Source: an uncultured Pelagibacteraceae bacterium (GTDB lineage: Bacteria; Pseudomonadota; Alphaproteobacteria; Pelagibacterales; Pelagibacteraceae). From it: DNA of 23,554 bases. Location: assembly GCA_902602105.1 (NCBI GenBank), contig CACKPP010000007.1:1-23554 (forward strand). The letters are read 5' to 3'. Under the pieces are notes generated by a model that was given only the letters and a program-made list of their open reading frames with translations, was not told the origin of the DNA and ran no database searches. The position numbers and the translations under genes were made by a program. Within the stretch, counting starts at the first letter, position 1. Every line of letters starts with the position of its first letter. Below, piece after piece: positions 15,829-23,554 of the stretch.

Positions 15829-17262
15829 ATGGAAAATAAAAAAAATTTTTATATTGATGGAAAATGGGTAACACCTAACAGTAAAGAAGAAATTAAAGTA
15901 ATTAATCCTGCAACTGAGGAAAATTGTGCAGTTATATCCTTAGGAAACAAAGAAGATGTTGATTTAGCAGTTAGTTCAGCAAAAAAAGCATATAGCTCTT
16001 GGTCGTTTTCAACAAAAGAAGAGAGAATAAAGTTATTAGAGAAACTTTATGAAAATTATAAAAAAAGATGGGCAGATATTGCGGATGCAATTACTACTGA
16101 AATGGGAGCCCCTAAAGATTTTGCCACAAAGCTTCAAGCCGGTACTGGAGCTGCACATTTAAAATCATTTATTAAATATTTAAAAGGCTTTCAATTTGAA
16201 AAACCCTTAGGAGAACACGCTCCAAATCAAAGATTAATTTATGAACCCAAGGGTGTTTGTGCTTTAATTACACCGTGGAACTGGCCAATGAACCAAGTTT
16301 GTTTAAAGGTAATGCCAGCATTAGCTTCTGGATGTACAATGGTTTTAAAACCGTCTGAACTTGCTCCATTATCTTCAATAATTTTAGCAGAACTTATTGA
16401 TGAAACTAAATTTCCTCCTGGAGTTTTTAACTTAGTTAATGGTGATGGAGGAACAACAGGAGATGCCTTAACCAGTCATCCTGATGTAAATATGATTTCA
16501 TTTACCGGTTCTACTAGAGCAGGAGCTTTAATTTCCCAAAATGCTGCTAAAGATTTTAAAAGAGTTAGTCTAGAGTTAGGTGGCAAGGGGGCTAATATTA
16601 TTTTTAAAGATGCAGACCCTGAAGCAATTGAGAGAGGTGCTTTAAGATGTTTTAGAAACTCAGGACAATCATGTAATGCACCAACAAGAATGCTTGTTGA
16701 AAAATCGATGTACAAAGAAGCAGTTGAAAGGTTGAAAAAATATACAGAAAATTTTGAGGTAGGTGACCCTAAAAAAGAGGGAGAACACATTGGTCCAGTA
16801 ATTTCGGAGACACAATATAATAAAATTCAAACTTTAATTAAAAAAGGAATTGATGAAGGTGCAAAATTAGTTGCAGGAGGTCCTGGCAAACCTAACGGTT
16901 TAGAAAAAGGATATTTTGTAAAGCCTACAGTTTTTGCTGATGTGAATAATGATATGGATATCGCCAGAACAGAAATTTTTGGGCCTGTATTATCTGTAAT
17001 GCCATTTGAGACCGAAGAAGAAGCAATTCAAATTGCTAATGATACTCCATATGGATTAACAAATTACATTCAAACTCAAGATAAAGAAAAAGTTAAGAGA
17101 GTTGCAAGAAAATTAAGATCAGGGATGGTAGATATTAATGGCGCTGGTATTGCTGTCGACGCACCTTTTGGAGGTTTTAAACATTCTGGAATTGGTAGAG
17201 AGGCCGGGCAACATGGTCTTGACGAATTTTTAGAGGTTAAATCAGTTGGTGGTTGGAGTTAA
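15829..17262 (+). CDS. aldehyde dehydrogenase (second copy, with ureohydrolase)
   Basis: This 477-aa NAD(P)-dependent aldehyde dehydrogenase is complete. The oxyanion Asn is N151 in PWNWPMNQ, the general base is E249 in SLELGGKGA, and the catalytic Cys is C282 in SGQSCNAP. The C-terminal APFGGFKHSGIGREAG motif is present. It has a good AGGAG ribosome site (15818-15822) six bases before the ATG. Paired with the ureohydrolase, it may oxidise an amino- or guanidino-aldehyde such as 4-aminobutyraldehyde or 4-guanidinobutyraldehyde (inference). It could equally be a broad-range enzyme. Its stop overlaps by four bases the stop of the convergent M20 gene. It is clearly different in sequence from the ALDH at 577. 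Confidence 0.95.
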   Translation: MENKKNFYIDGKWVTPNSKEEIKVINPATEENCAVISLGNKEDVDLAVSSAKKAYSSWSFSTKEERIKLLEKLYENYKKRWADIADAITTEMGAPKDFATKLQAGTGAAHLKSFIKYLKGFQFEKPLGEHAPNQRLIYEPKGVCALITPWNWPMNQVCLKVMPALASGCTMVLKPSELAPLSSIILAELIDETKFPPGVFNLVNGDGGTTGDALTSHPDVNMISFTGSTRAGALISQNAAKDFKRVSLELGGKGANIIFKDADPEAIERGALRCFRNSGQSCNAPTRMLVEKSMYKEAVERLKKYTENFEVGDPKKEGEHIGPVISETQYNKIQTLIKKGIDEGAKLVAGGPGKPNGLEKGYFVKPTVFADVNNDMDIARTEIFGPVLSVMPFETEEEAIQIANDTPYGLTNYIQTQDKEKVKRVARKLRSGMVDINGAGIAVDAPFGGFKHSGIGREAGQHGLDEFLEVKSVGGWS

Positions 17263-18449
17263 TTTAAAATTGATTGTTTTTTTAAATCATCAAGAAATTT
17301 TAAGCATTTTTTTAATTCATTCAGTTCAATAAACTCATCTACTTTATGAGCTTGTTCAATTGAACCTGGACCACATACGACAGTACTAATCCCAATTTCT
17401 TGAAAAAGTCCTGCTTCAGTTCCAAATGAAACTACTTCTCTTGAATTATCACCAGTTAAACTGGAGACTAACTCACAAGCCTCAGATTTTTCAACTCGGT
17501 CAAATCCTGTAACTTCTCCTATAATTTTTTTTCTAATGCTTGATTTAGAAAATACTTTTTTCATTTCTGGTAAAAGAATTTCATTTGCATATTTATCAAT
17601 TTCATTATTTAAAAAAATTCCATCTTCTTTTACTACTGGTCTTGTTTCCCAGTTGATATGACACTTATCTGCAATTACATTGTGAGCTATTCCCCCAAAT
17701 ATTCCTCCTACTTGTAAAGTAGAAAAAGGAGGATCAAATATAGAGTCTTTTGGAACTCTTTTTTTTAATTCTTCTCTAAGTTCAATTAGTTTAGTCGCAT
17801 ATCTTGCAGCAAACTCAACTGCACTTACCCCTTTATGTGGCGCTGAACTATGCCCTGCTAAACCTTCAAAATAAGTAGTGTACTCATAACATCCTTTATG
17901 TGCATCTATAATTTTCATTTTAGTTGGTTCACCAATAATGCAAATACCATCTTGAATATTTCTTTTTTTCAATTCTTCAATTAGTATGGGTGCTCCCAAA
18001 CAAGCTGTTTCTTCATCGAACGTAAATGAAAAATGAATATCTCTATTTAAATTTGATTTGGAGTAAATTGGAGCATAAGCTAAAGCACATGCTATAAAGC
18101 CTTTCATGTCACATGCACCTCTTCCATAAAGTTTACCATCTCTGATAGTTGCTAGAAAGGGATCTGTGCTCCAACTTTTTGAAACTGGTACAGTATCTGT
18201 ATGTCCAGATAAAATTATTGGTTTAATACCATTTATTTTTTTTGCTTTTAAAGTTGCAAAAAGATTTACTCTTTTTTTTTCATTATCAAAAGTTTTAAAA
18301 GATGTAGCCCCAAGTTTATCAAGATAATTTTCACAGTAGTTTATTAAAGCACTATTATCTTCCCCAGAAATAGTTCTAAAACCTATTAGATCAGCCAAAA
18401 TCTTTACTGAATTGTTGTATAATTCTTCTAAATTAATCTCTGTACTCAT
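17259..18449 (-). CDS. M20-family deacylase, acetylornithine deacetylase (ArgE)-like
   Basis: This 396-aa cytoplasmic zinc hydrolase removes an acyl group from an amino acid or splits a small peptide. The M20 motifs are complete: H83 and D85 in LSGHTDTVP, bridging D114 in GRGACDMKG, general base E146 with E147 in FDEETA, E174 in GEPT, and a late His (H368 in EQAHKVDE). The dimerisation 'lid' domain sits at about 190-300, starting with EGLAGHSSAPHKG. ArgE is the best match in length and phrasing; succinyl-diaminopimelate desuccinylase is the main alternative. It is convergent with the ALDH gene (4-base overlap) and divergent from the CsaA-like gene with only 29 bases between starts. Whether it serves arginine synthesis or degradation of N-acylated compounds is open. 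Confidence 0.9.
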   Translation of the reverse strand: MSTEINLEELYNNSVKILADLIGFRTISGEDNSALINYCENYLDKLGATSFKTFDNEKKRVNLFATLKAKKINGIKPIILSGHTDTVPVSKSWSTDPFLATIRDGKLYGRGACDMKGFIACALAYAPIYSKSNLNRDIHFSFTFDEETACLGAPILIEELKKRNIQDGICIIGEPTKMKIIDAHKGCYEYTTYFEGLAGHSSAPHKGVSAVEFAARYATKLIELREELKKRVPKDSIFDPPFSTLQVGGIFGGIAHNVIADKCHINWETRPVVKEDGIFLNNEIDKYANEILLPEMKKVFSKSSIRKKIIGEVTGFDRVEKSEACELVSSLTGDNSREVVSFGTEAGLFQEIGISTVVCGPGSIEQAHKVDEFIELNELKKCLKFLDDLKKQSILN

Positions 18450-18478
18450 AACTAATAATTAATATAAATACTGCATTT

Positions 18479-18820
18479 ATGAAAGAACAAATAACATACG
18501 ATTTATTTGATAAAGTTGATATTAGAATTGGGACTGTAATATCTGTAAGAAAAAATGAAAAAGCTAGAAAACCATCATTAGTTGTTGAAGTAGATTTTGG
18601 AAAAGAAATTGGTGTAAAGCAATCCTCTGCTCAAATCACTCATTATTATAACGAAGAAAATTTGAAAGGAAAACAGGTAATAGGTGTTTGTAATTTCGCT
18701 GAAAAAAATATTGCTGGAGTAATTTCTCAAGTTTTAATTTTAGGTTCGATTGACAAAGAAGGAAAAGTAATTTTAGTTCATCCTTCTCAGAAATCTGAAA
18801 ATGGACTTCCTATAGCTTAA
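18479..18820 (+). CDS. csaA: CsaA-like tRNA-binding-domain protein
   Basis: This small 113-aa protein consists of a single OB-fold tRNA-binding domain, as at the C-terminus of methionyl-tRNA synthetase. VDIRIGTVISVRKNEKARKP at the start and the VIGVCNFAEKNIAGVISQVLILG stretch are family landmarks, and the length matches CsaA. Bacillus CsaA has been described as a chaperone linked to protein export and also binds tRNA. It lies 4 bases before the LysE-family gene, so they are probably co-transcribed. A TATAAA box (18463-18468) is a possible -10. The family is sure; the role here is not. Confidence 0.92.
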   Translation: MKEQITYDLFDKVDIRIGTVISVRKNEKARKPSLVVEVDFGKEIGVKQSSAQITHYYNEENLKGKQVIGVCNFAEKNIAGVISQVLILGSIDKEGKVILVHPSQKSENGLPIA

Positions 18821-18824
18821 ATCG

Positions 18825-19415
18825 ATGCATCCTGAAATTTTATCAATGGCTTTATTTTGGATAGTCGCAGCATATACACCAGGTCCAAATAATGTAATTG
18901 CATCGTATTCAGGTTTTAATTTTGGTATAAAAAAAACATTACCGCATATTTTTGGAGTTACTTTTGGATTTACTTTTTTAATTTTCTTATTAACCATCGG
19001 ATTAGTTAATGTATTCAAAATCTTTCCATTTATACAAGTCTTTTTAAAATATCTTGGAAGTATTTTTTTAATTTATTTGGCTTATAAAATTTATTTTTCA
19101 AAAATAGATGGTGAAAAGAAAAATGATAATCCAGTAAAATTCATTGAAACTTTTTTATTTCAATTTCTAAACCCTAAAGGTGTATTAATTGGAATTATTA
19201 TTGTTTCAACTTATGTCGAACATGGTGAAAATTACTTAATTTATGCGACTCAAGTAGTTTTTTTTGCATTTGTAGTCTCTTTCAGTAGTATTACTTTTTG
19301 GACATTTGTGGGCAAATACCTTAGAAAATTCGCGACAAATGAGAAATTTATTAAATACTTTAATTGTGTTATGTCAGTGCTTCTTTTATTAAGCATAATT
19401 ACATTTTATATATAA
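18825..19415 (+). CDS. LysE/RhtB-family amino-acid exporter
   Basis: This 196-aa inner-membrane protein has the family hallmark TPGPNN at residues 18-23, just after the first hydrophobic segment, and the conserved FLNPKG at about 115-120. The hydropathy suggests about six helices. Such proteins export amino acids or derivatives such as lysine, threonine or homoserine lactone; the substrate here is not deducible. It is a little shorter than the usual 205 aa. It starts 4 bases after the CsaA-like gene and ends 3 bases before the aconitase gene, so it may share their transcript. Confidence 0.9.
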   Translation: MHPEILSMALFWIVAAYTPGPNNVIASYSGFNFGIKKTLPHIFGVTFGFTFLIFLLTIGLVNVFKIFPFIQVFLKYLGSIFLIYLAYKIYFSKIDGEKKNDNPVKFIETFLFQFLNPKGVLIGIIIVSTYVEHGENYLIYATQVVFFAFVVSFSSITFWTFVGKYLRKFATNEKFIKYFNCVMSVLLLLSIITFYI

Positions 19416-19418
19416 AAT

Positions 19419-22088
19419 ATGAAACCAGGGATAAAAAACTCATATAATTCTTTATCAGATATTAAGATCAATAATAAAAATTATAAGATTTTTTCGCTAT
19501 CCAAAGCTGAAAATAACGGTTTAAAGGGTATATCTAAATTACCAAAATCTCTTAAAGTTCTTCTTGAAAATCTTCTTAGGTATGAGGATGATTTATCAGT
19601 TAATAAGAACCAGATTGAAGCAATAAAAGATTGGCTTAACGATAAAAAGTCTAAAACAGAAATAGCCTACAGGCCTGCAAGAGTTTTACTTCAAGATTAC
19701 ACAGGTATACCTGCAGTAGCCGATTTAGCTGCAATGCGAGAAGCTGTAAAAGAAAAAAATAAAGATCCAAACACTATCAATCCACTTTCTGCAGTTGATC
19801 TTGTAATTGATCACTCAGTGCAAGTTGATCAATCTGCTAAGTCAGATTCTTTTGATAAAAATGTAGAAATTGAATTTGATAGAAATGGTGAGAGATACTC
19901 TTTTTTAAAATGGGGACAGCAAGCATTCAATAATTTCAGAATTGTTCCTCCAGGCACTGGAATATGTCACCAAGTAAATCTGGAATACCTTTCAAAAGTT
20001 GTTTGGTCTGAAGAATTCAAAGGTGAAAATTATTTATTTCCAGATACACTTGTTGGTACTGACAGTCATACTACTATGGTGAATGGATTATCAGTTTTGG
20101 GCTGGGGAGTAGGAGGAATTGAAGCTGAAGCAGGTATGTTGGGTCAACCTATATCAATGCTAATTCCGGAAGTAATAGGATTTGAGGTAAAAAATAAAAT
20201 GCCTGAAGGCACTACGGCTACTGACTTAGTTTTAACAATTGTTAAAATGTTGAGAGACAAAGGTGTTGTTGGAAAATTTGTAGAATTTTATGGAGATGGT
20301 CTAAAAAATTTAACCCTTGCAGATCGAGCAACTATAGCAAATATGGCACCAGAATACGGTGCAACATGTGGTTTTTTTCCAATTGATGATGAAACTTTAA
20401 AGTATCTTAAATTTTCAGGAAGAGATCAATCAATTGTGAAAATAGTAGAAGAATATGCAAAAATTCAAGGTTTGTGGGCAAGTAATGATATTGAATTTAC
20501 TGACTCTATATCATTAGACATGTCGACAATTGTTCCTACGATTTCTGGCCCTAAGAGACCTCAAGATAAAGTTTTATTAACAGATGCTTCATCAAGTTTT
20601 AAAAAAAGTTTTCAAGAAATTACTGATAAAAAAGATTTTTCTATATCCAAAGTTTCTGATACTGATTATGAAATTGAAGATGGATCAATTTTAATTGCTG
20701 CAATTACCTCTTGTACAAACACATCAAATCCCAATGTGCTCATAGGAGCTGGATTATTGGCAAAAAAAGCTGTTGAACTTGGTTTAGAAGTCAAACCTTG
20801 GGTAAAAACTTCGTTAGCTCCTGGCTCACAAGTAGTAACTGATTATTTAACAAAAGCAGGTTTAGATACTTATTTAGATAAACTTGGTTTTAATTTAGTA
20901 GGCTATGGATGTACTACTTGTATTGGAAATTCAGGACCATTAGCAGAAAATATTGTTGAAGCAATTCAAAAGAAAAATATATATGGAGTATCAGTATTAT
21001 CAGGTAATAGAAATTTTGAAGGAAGAATTTCTCCTCATATTAAAGCAAACTATTTAGCTTCTCCTCCTTTGGTTGTGGCTTATGCTTTGGCAGGACATAT
21101 GAATTTCGATTTATATAATGACCCCTTAGGTAAAGATAAAAATGGTAAGGACATTTTCATGAAAGATATTTGGCCATCAAATAAGGAAATAGAAGAAACA
21201 CTAAAATTATCTTTAAGTGCAGAAATGTTTATCAAAAGGTACTCTAATGTTTCGAAAGGACCTAAGCAGTGGCAAGATATTAAAACAGAAAAAAGTAGTA
21301 TTTATAATTGGGAAGATAATTCAACATACGTAAAAAAACCTCCTTTTTTTGATAATTTACCAGATGAACCTGAGGGTTTTAAAGATATTAAAGATGCTAG
21401 ACCATTATTGATTTTAGGAGATATGGTTACAACTGATCATATATCTCCTGCTGGTAATATTCAAAAAGAAAGTCCGACTGGTGAGTATTTTATGAAACAT
21501 CAAATCTTACCCAAAGACTATAACTCATATGGTTCTCGAAGAGGTAATCATGAAGTAATGAAGAGAGGAACGTTTGCAAATATTAGAATAAGAAATGAAA
21601 TGGCACCAGGAACGGAAGGTGGTTATACCAAACTATATCCTGAAGGAAAAGTAATGCCAATTTATGATGCTGTTGTTGAGTATAAAAAAAGAGGAACAGA
21701 CCTAATAGTTATAGGAGGAAAAGAATATGGAACAGGTTCATCTCGAGACTGGGCAGCTAAGGGAACCAAATTGCTAGGAGTTAAGGTAGTGTTAGCAGAA
21801 AGTTTTGAGCGAATTCATAGATCAAATTTAATTGGTATGGGAATTTTACCATTACAATTTATAAATAAAATAAATAGAAAAAATTTAAATTTAGTGGGTT
21901 CAGAGTTGATAAGCATTAATGAAATTGAAAAGGGAATCATTCCTTCAGATAAAGTCACAATAGAAATTAAGTATACCTCTGGAGACATAAAAAAAATAGA
22001 AACATTATGTAGGATAGATACAAAAAATGAGCTAGAGTATTATAAAAATGGTGGAATTCTTCAGTATGTTCTTAGAAATATGATTTAA
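19419..22088 (+). CDS. acnA: aconitate hydratase A
   Basis: This full-length 889-aa aconitase interconverts citrate and isocitrate in the TCA cycle. The [4Fe-4S] cysteines are C432 in SCTNTSNP and C498 and C501 in YGCTTCIGNSGP. The N-terminal domain includes LQDYTGIPAVADLAAMREA and DSHTTM. The swivel domain carries GDMVTTDHISPAG, YGSRRGNHEVM and KEYGTGSSRDWAAKG, with the substrate-contact Ser and Arg of SSRD. Length and motifs fit AcnA/IRP type, not AcnB. It lies 3 bases after the LysE-family gene and 2 bases before the YfgM-like gene. I see no promoter of its own. Confidence 0.97.
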   Translation: MKPGIKNSYNSLSDIKINNKNYKIFSLSKAENNGLKGISKLPKSLKVLLENLLRYEDDLSVNKNQIEAIKDWLNDKKSKTEIAYRPARVLLQDYTGIPAVADLAAMREAVKEKNKDPNTINPLSAVDLVIDHSVQVDQSAKSDSFDKNVEIEFDRNGERYSFLKWGQQAFNNFRIVPPGTGICHQVNLEYLSKVVWSEEFKGENYLFPDTLVGTDSHTTMVNGLSVLGWGVGGIEAEAGMLGQPISMLIPEVIGFEVKNKMPEGTTATDLVLTIVKMLRDKGVVGKFVEFYGDGLKNLTLADRATIANMAPEYGATCGFFPIDDETLKYLKFSGRDQSIVKIVEEYAKIQGLWASNDIEFTDSISLDMSTIVPTISGPKRPQDKVLLTDASSSFKKSFQEITDKKDFSISKVSDTDYEIEDGSILIAAITSCTNTSNPNVLIGAGLLAKKAVELGLEVKPWVKTSLAPGSQVVTDYLTKAGLDTYLDKLGFNLVGYGCTTCIGNSGPLAENIVEAIQKKNIYGVSVLSGNRNFEGRISPHIKANYLASPPLVVAYALAGHMNFDLYNDPLGKDKNGKDIFMKDIWPSNKEIEETLKLSLSAEMFIKRYSNVSKGPKQWQDIKTEKSSIYNWEDNSTYVKKPPFFDNLPDEPEGFKDIKDARPLLILGDMVTTDHISPAGNIQKESPTGEYFMKHQILPKDYNSYGSRRGNHEVMKRGTFANIRIRNEMAPGTEGGYTKLYPEGKVMPIYDAVVEYKKRGTDLIVIGGKEYGTGSSRDWAAKGTKLLGVKVVLAESFERIHRSNLIGMGILPLQFINKINRKNLNLVGSELISINEIEKGIIPSDKVTIEIKYTSGDIKKIETLCRIDTKNELEYYKNGGILQYVLRNMI

Positions 22089-22090
22089 TT

Positions 22091-22735
22091 ATGGATGAGG
22101 ATTTAGCAGTTATTAACACAAACACAAGAAACGAAAAAATTAAAAATTTTTTTTTAAATAATTCAAAAAAAATTATAATTTTAATATCAATTATAATATT
22201 AATTTTATTAAGTTATTTTGGATATAGTGAGTTCAAAAAAAGACAAAAAATAGAAATTTCTAATTTATATCACTCAACAATAATTGAATATTCAGAAAAT
22301 AATAAAGAATTAACAACAAGTAATTTAATAAATATTGTTAATAAAAAAGATCCAACTTATTCGACTTTATCCCTTTATTTTATTATAGATAAAAGACTTA
22401 TTGGAGATAAAAAAAGAATTAATGAATTGTTTGATACATTAATTAATAAGACACCATTAAAAAATGAAATTAAAAATTTAAACATATATAAAAAAGCCCT
22501 TTTTAATGCAGACTCAATTACAGAAAATGAACTTTTAGAAATTTTAAATCCTCTCATAAATTCAAAAAGTATTTGGAAATCTCATGCTTTATATTTAGTG
22601 GCAGAATATTTTTATTCTAAAAATGAAAAACAAAAATCAAAAGAATTTTTTAATCAAATTATAAGAACAGAGAATGCTGATAAAGATATAATTAAAGAAG
22701 CACAAAAAAGACTTAATAGAGATTTAAGTGATTAA
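22091..22735 (+). CDS. YfgM-like membrane-anchored TPR-type protein
   Basis: This 214-aa protein has a short charged cytoplasmic tail, one transmembrane helix (about 27-45, IIILISIIILILLSYFGY) and a Lys/Asn/Glu-rich helical region facing the periplasm. Helical segments such as SHALYLVAEYFYSKNEKQKSKEFF resemble a TPR unit. This layout, and the fact that a BamB-like gene follows directly, match Escherichia YfgM, an ancillary partner of the SecYEG translocon encoded just before bamB. Sequence likeness alone is weak, so the call rests partly on context. The next gene starts inside its 3' end (8-base overlap). Confidence 0.75.
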   Translation: MDEDLAVINTNTRNEKIKNFFLNNSKKIIILISIIILILLSYFGYSEFKKRQKIEISNLYHSTIIEYSENNKELTTSNLINIVNKKDPTYSTLSLYFIIDKRLIGDKKRINELFDTLINKTPLKNEIKNLNIYKKALFNADSITENELLEILNPLINSKSIWKSHALYLVAEYFYSKNEKQKSKEFFNQIIRTENADKDIIKEAQKRLNRDLSD

Positions 22736-23554
22736 ATATAGTATATTTATTTTATATATCCTGCTACTTGGTTGTTCTTTTGATACTAAGTCAGGTATTT
22801 GGACTGAAGAAAAAAAAATTTCTGAGTTAAATAAAAACATTTCAGAAGTTTTTAAAAAAAAAGAAATAATTCAAAAAGAATTTAATTCTAAATTACTAAT
22901 CAAAATAAACGATAATCCAAAAAATCATTCTGATGAGCTCAAAAATAAAATTGGTATAAAGGATTTTGAGGAAAAATTAAATAAATCATCAAGATTTAGG
23001 TTTTCTAAAATTAACAATTTTGCACATTTTGAACCTGAATTAACTTTTGATGGAGAAAACTTTATTTTTTTTGACCACAAAGGAAATTTGATAAAATTTA
23101 ATGATAATTTTGACATTATTTGGAAAAAAAATTTTTACTCAAATCAAGAAAAAAAACTGAGTCCAATATTAACTTTATCAAATGACAAAAATTTTTTAGT
23201 AGTTATTGATAATATTTCTAAGGTTTACGTTGTAGATTTAAAGTTAGGAAATTTAGTTTGGTCTAAATATAATCAAAATCCTTTTAATTCACAGGTGAAA
23301 ATATTTGATAATAAGATATTTGCAGTAGATATTAATAATGTTTTAAGATGTTTTTCATTAATTGATGGTACAGAAATTTGGAGATTTAATAGTGAGAATA
23401 CTTTTTTAAAATCAAGCAAAAGAAACTCATTGGTAATAAATAATGGTATAGTTTATTTTAACAATTCTATTGGTGATATAGTTGCTGTTGATATTGATAA
23501 AGGTTCACTGATATGGCAAACTCCTACTCAAACAAGTGCAATATATGAAAATGC
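22728..23554 (+). CDS. BamB-like outer-membrane lipoprotein, 3' end cut off
   Basis: The frame is open from a GTG at 22728 to the window edge (275 codons visible). The N-terminus is a lipoprotein signal with lipobox LLGC (Cys16), so it is lipid-anchored and exported. A charged Lys/Glu-rich stretch follows to about residue 95. Then come beta-propeller blades with the PQQ-like pattern: VYVVDLKLGNLVWS, LRCFSLIDGTEIWRF and VAVDIDKGSLIWQT. This fits BamB, the propeller subunit of the BAM complex that inserts outer-membrane proteins. The GTG overlaps the YfgM-like stop by 8 bases, implying translational coupling. Other starts are unlikely, because the next one would lose the lipobox. The call is good for a PQQ-propeller lipoprotein and fair for BamB. 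Confidence 0.8.
   Translation, partial: MIKYSIFILYILLLGCSFDTKSGIWTEEKKISELNKNISEVFKKKEIIQKEFNSKLLIKINDNPKNHSDELKNKIGIKDFEEKLNKSSRFRFSKINNFAHFEPELTFDGENFIFFDHKGNLIKFNDNFDIIWKKNFYSNQEKKLSPILTLSNDKNFLVVIDNISKVYVVDLKLGNLVWSKYNQNPFNSQVKIFDNKIFAVDINNVLRCFSLIDGTEIWRFNSENTFLKSSKRNSLVINNGIVYFNNSIGDIVAVDIDKGSLIWQTPTQTSAIYEN

Noticed and set aside
577..17262. The two aldehyde dehydrogenases as a recent duplication
   Set aside because: They differ along their length (for example GQSCIAGSR against GQSCNAPTR, IPWNSQ against TPWNWP), so they are separate subfamilies.
1..23554. CRISPR array, tRNA or rRNA gene, IS element, prophage or toxin-antitoxin pair
   Set aside because: I saw no regularly spaced repeats, transposase, integrase or structured RNA gene; almost every base lies in a recognisable gene or a short spacer.

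Overview
The window is AT-rich and very tightly packed. Genes abut or overlap by a few bases, no stretch over 300 bases lacks a gene, and no RNA gene, IS element or CRISPR array is visible. Base composition, short spacers, protein phrasing and gene content (polyamine-type ABC importer, ureohydrolase, AcnA, YfgM/BamB-type envelope genes) suggest a marine alphaproteobacterium of the SAR11 (Pelagibacterales) type. That placement is recognition, not a search result.

Region A (1-4599, minus strand) is one apparent operon reading leftward from a divergent control region at 4600-4739. Its order is a luciferase-like flavin monooxygenase, a DUF1185/'amino acid synthesis' protein, an alpha/beta hydrolase, an aldehyde dehydrogenase and an EamA-type permease cut by the window edge. 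A flavin monooxygenase, a hydrolase and an aldehyde dehydrogenase together resemble the core of pathways that oxidatively open N-heterocyclic rings, such as the trigonelline pathway.

Region B (4740-13440, plus strand) reads rightward from the same control region: an Asp/Glu-racemase/maleate-isomerase family protein, an M24-fold hydrolase of the ectoine-hydrolase (DoeA/EutD) type, a PotABCD-like ABC importer and a fused 3-hydroxyacyl-CoA dehydrogenase/enoyl-CoA hydratase with FadN-type domain order. The binding-protein gene has its own good sigma70-like promoter and a strong terminator just before the first permease. Regions A and B together look like an import-and-degradation system for a small N-containing zwitterion or cyclic compound. 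The substrate is not known from the sequence. This is the most interesting part of the window.

Region C (13429-14795, minus strand) holds a membrane-anchored cyclophilin overlapping an exported, unrecognised protein with an HExxH zinc-protease motif.

Region D (14849-18449) pairs an agmatinase/guanidinobutyrase-type ureohydrolase with a second aldehyde dehydrogenase. A convergent ArgE-like M20 deacylase follows, suggesting catabolism of guanidino compounds, polyamines or arginine derivatives.

Region E (18479-23554, plus strand) is closer to housekeeping: CsaA-like tRNA-binding protein, LysE-family exporter, aconitase A, a YfgM-like anchored protein and the start of a BamB-like lipoprotein that runs off the right edge.
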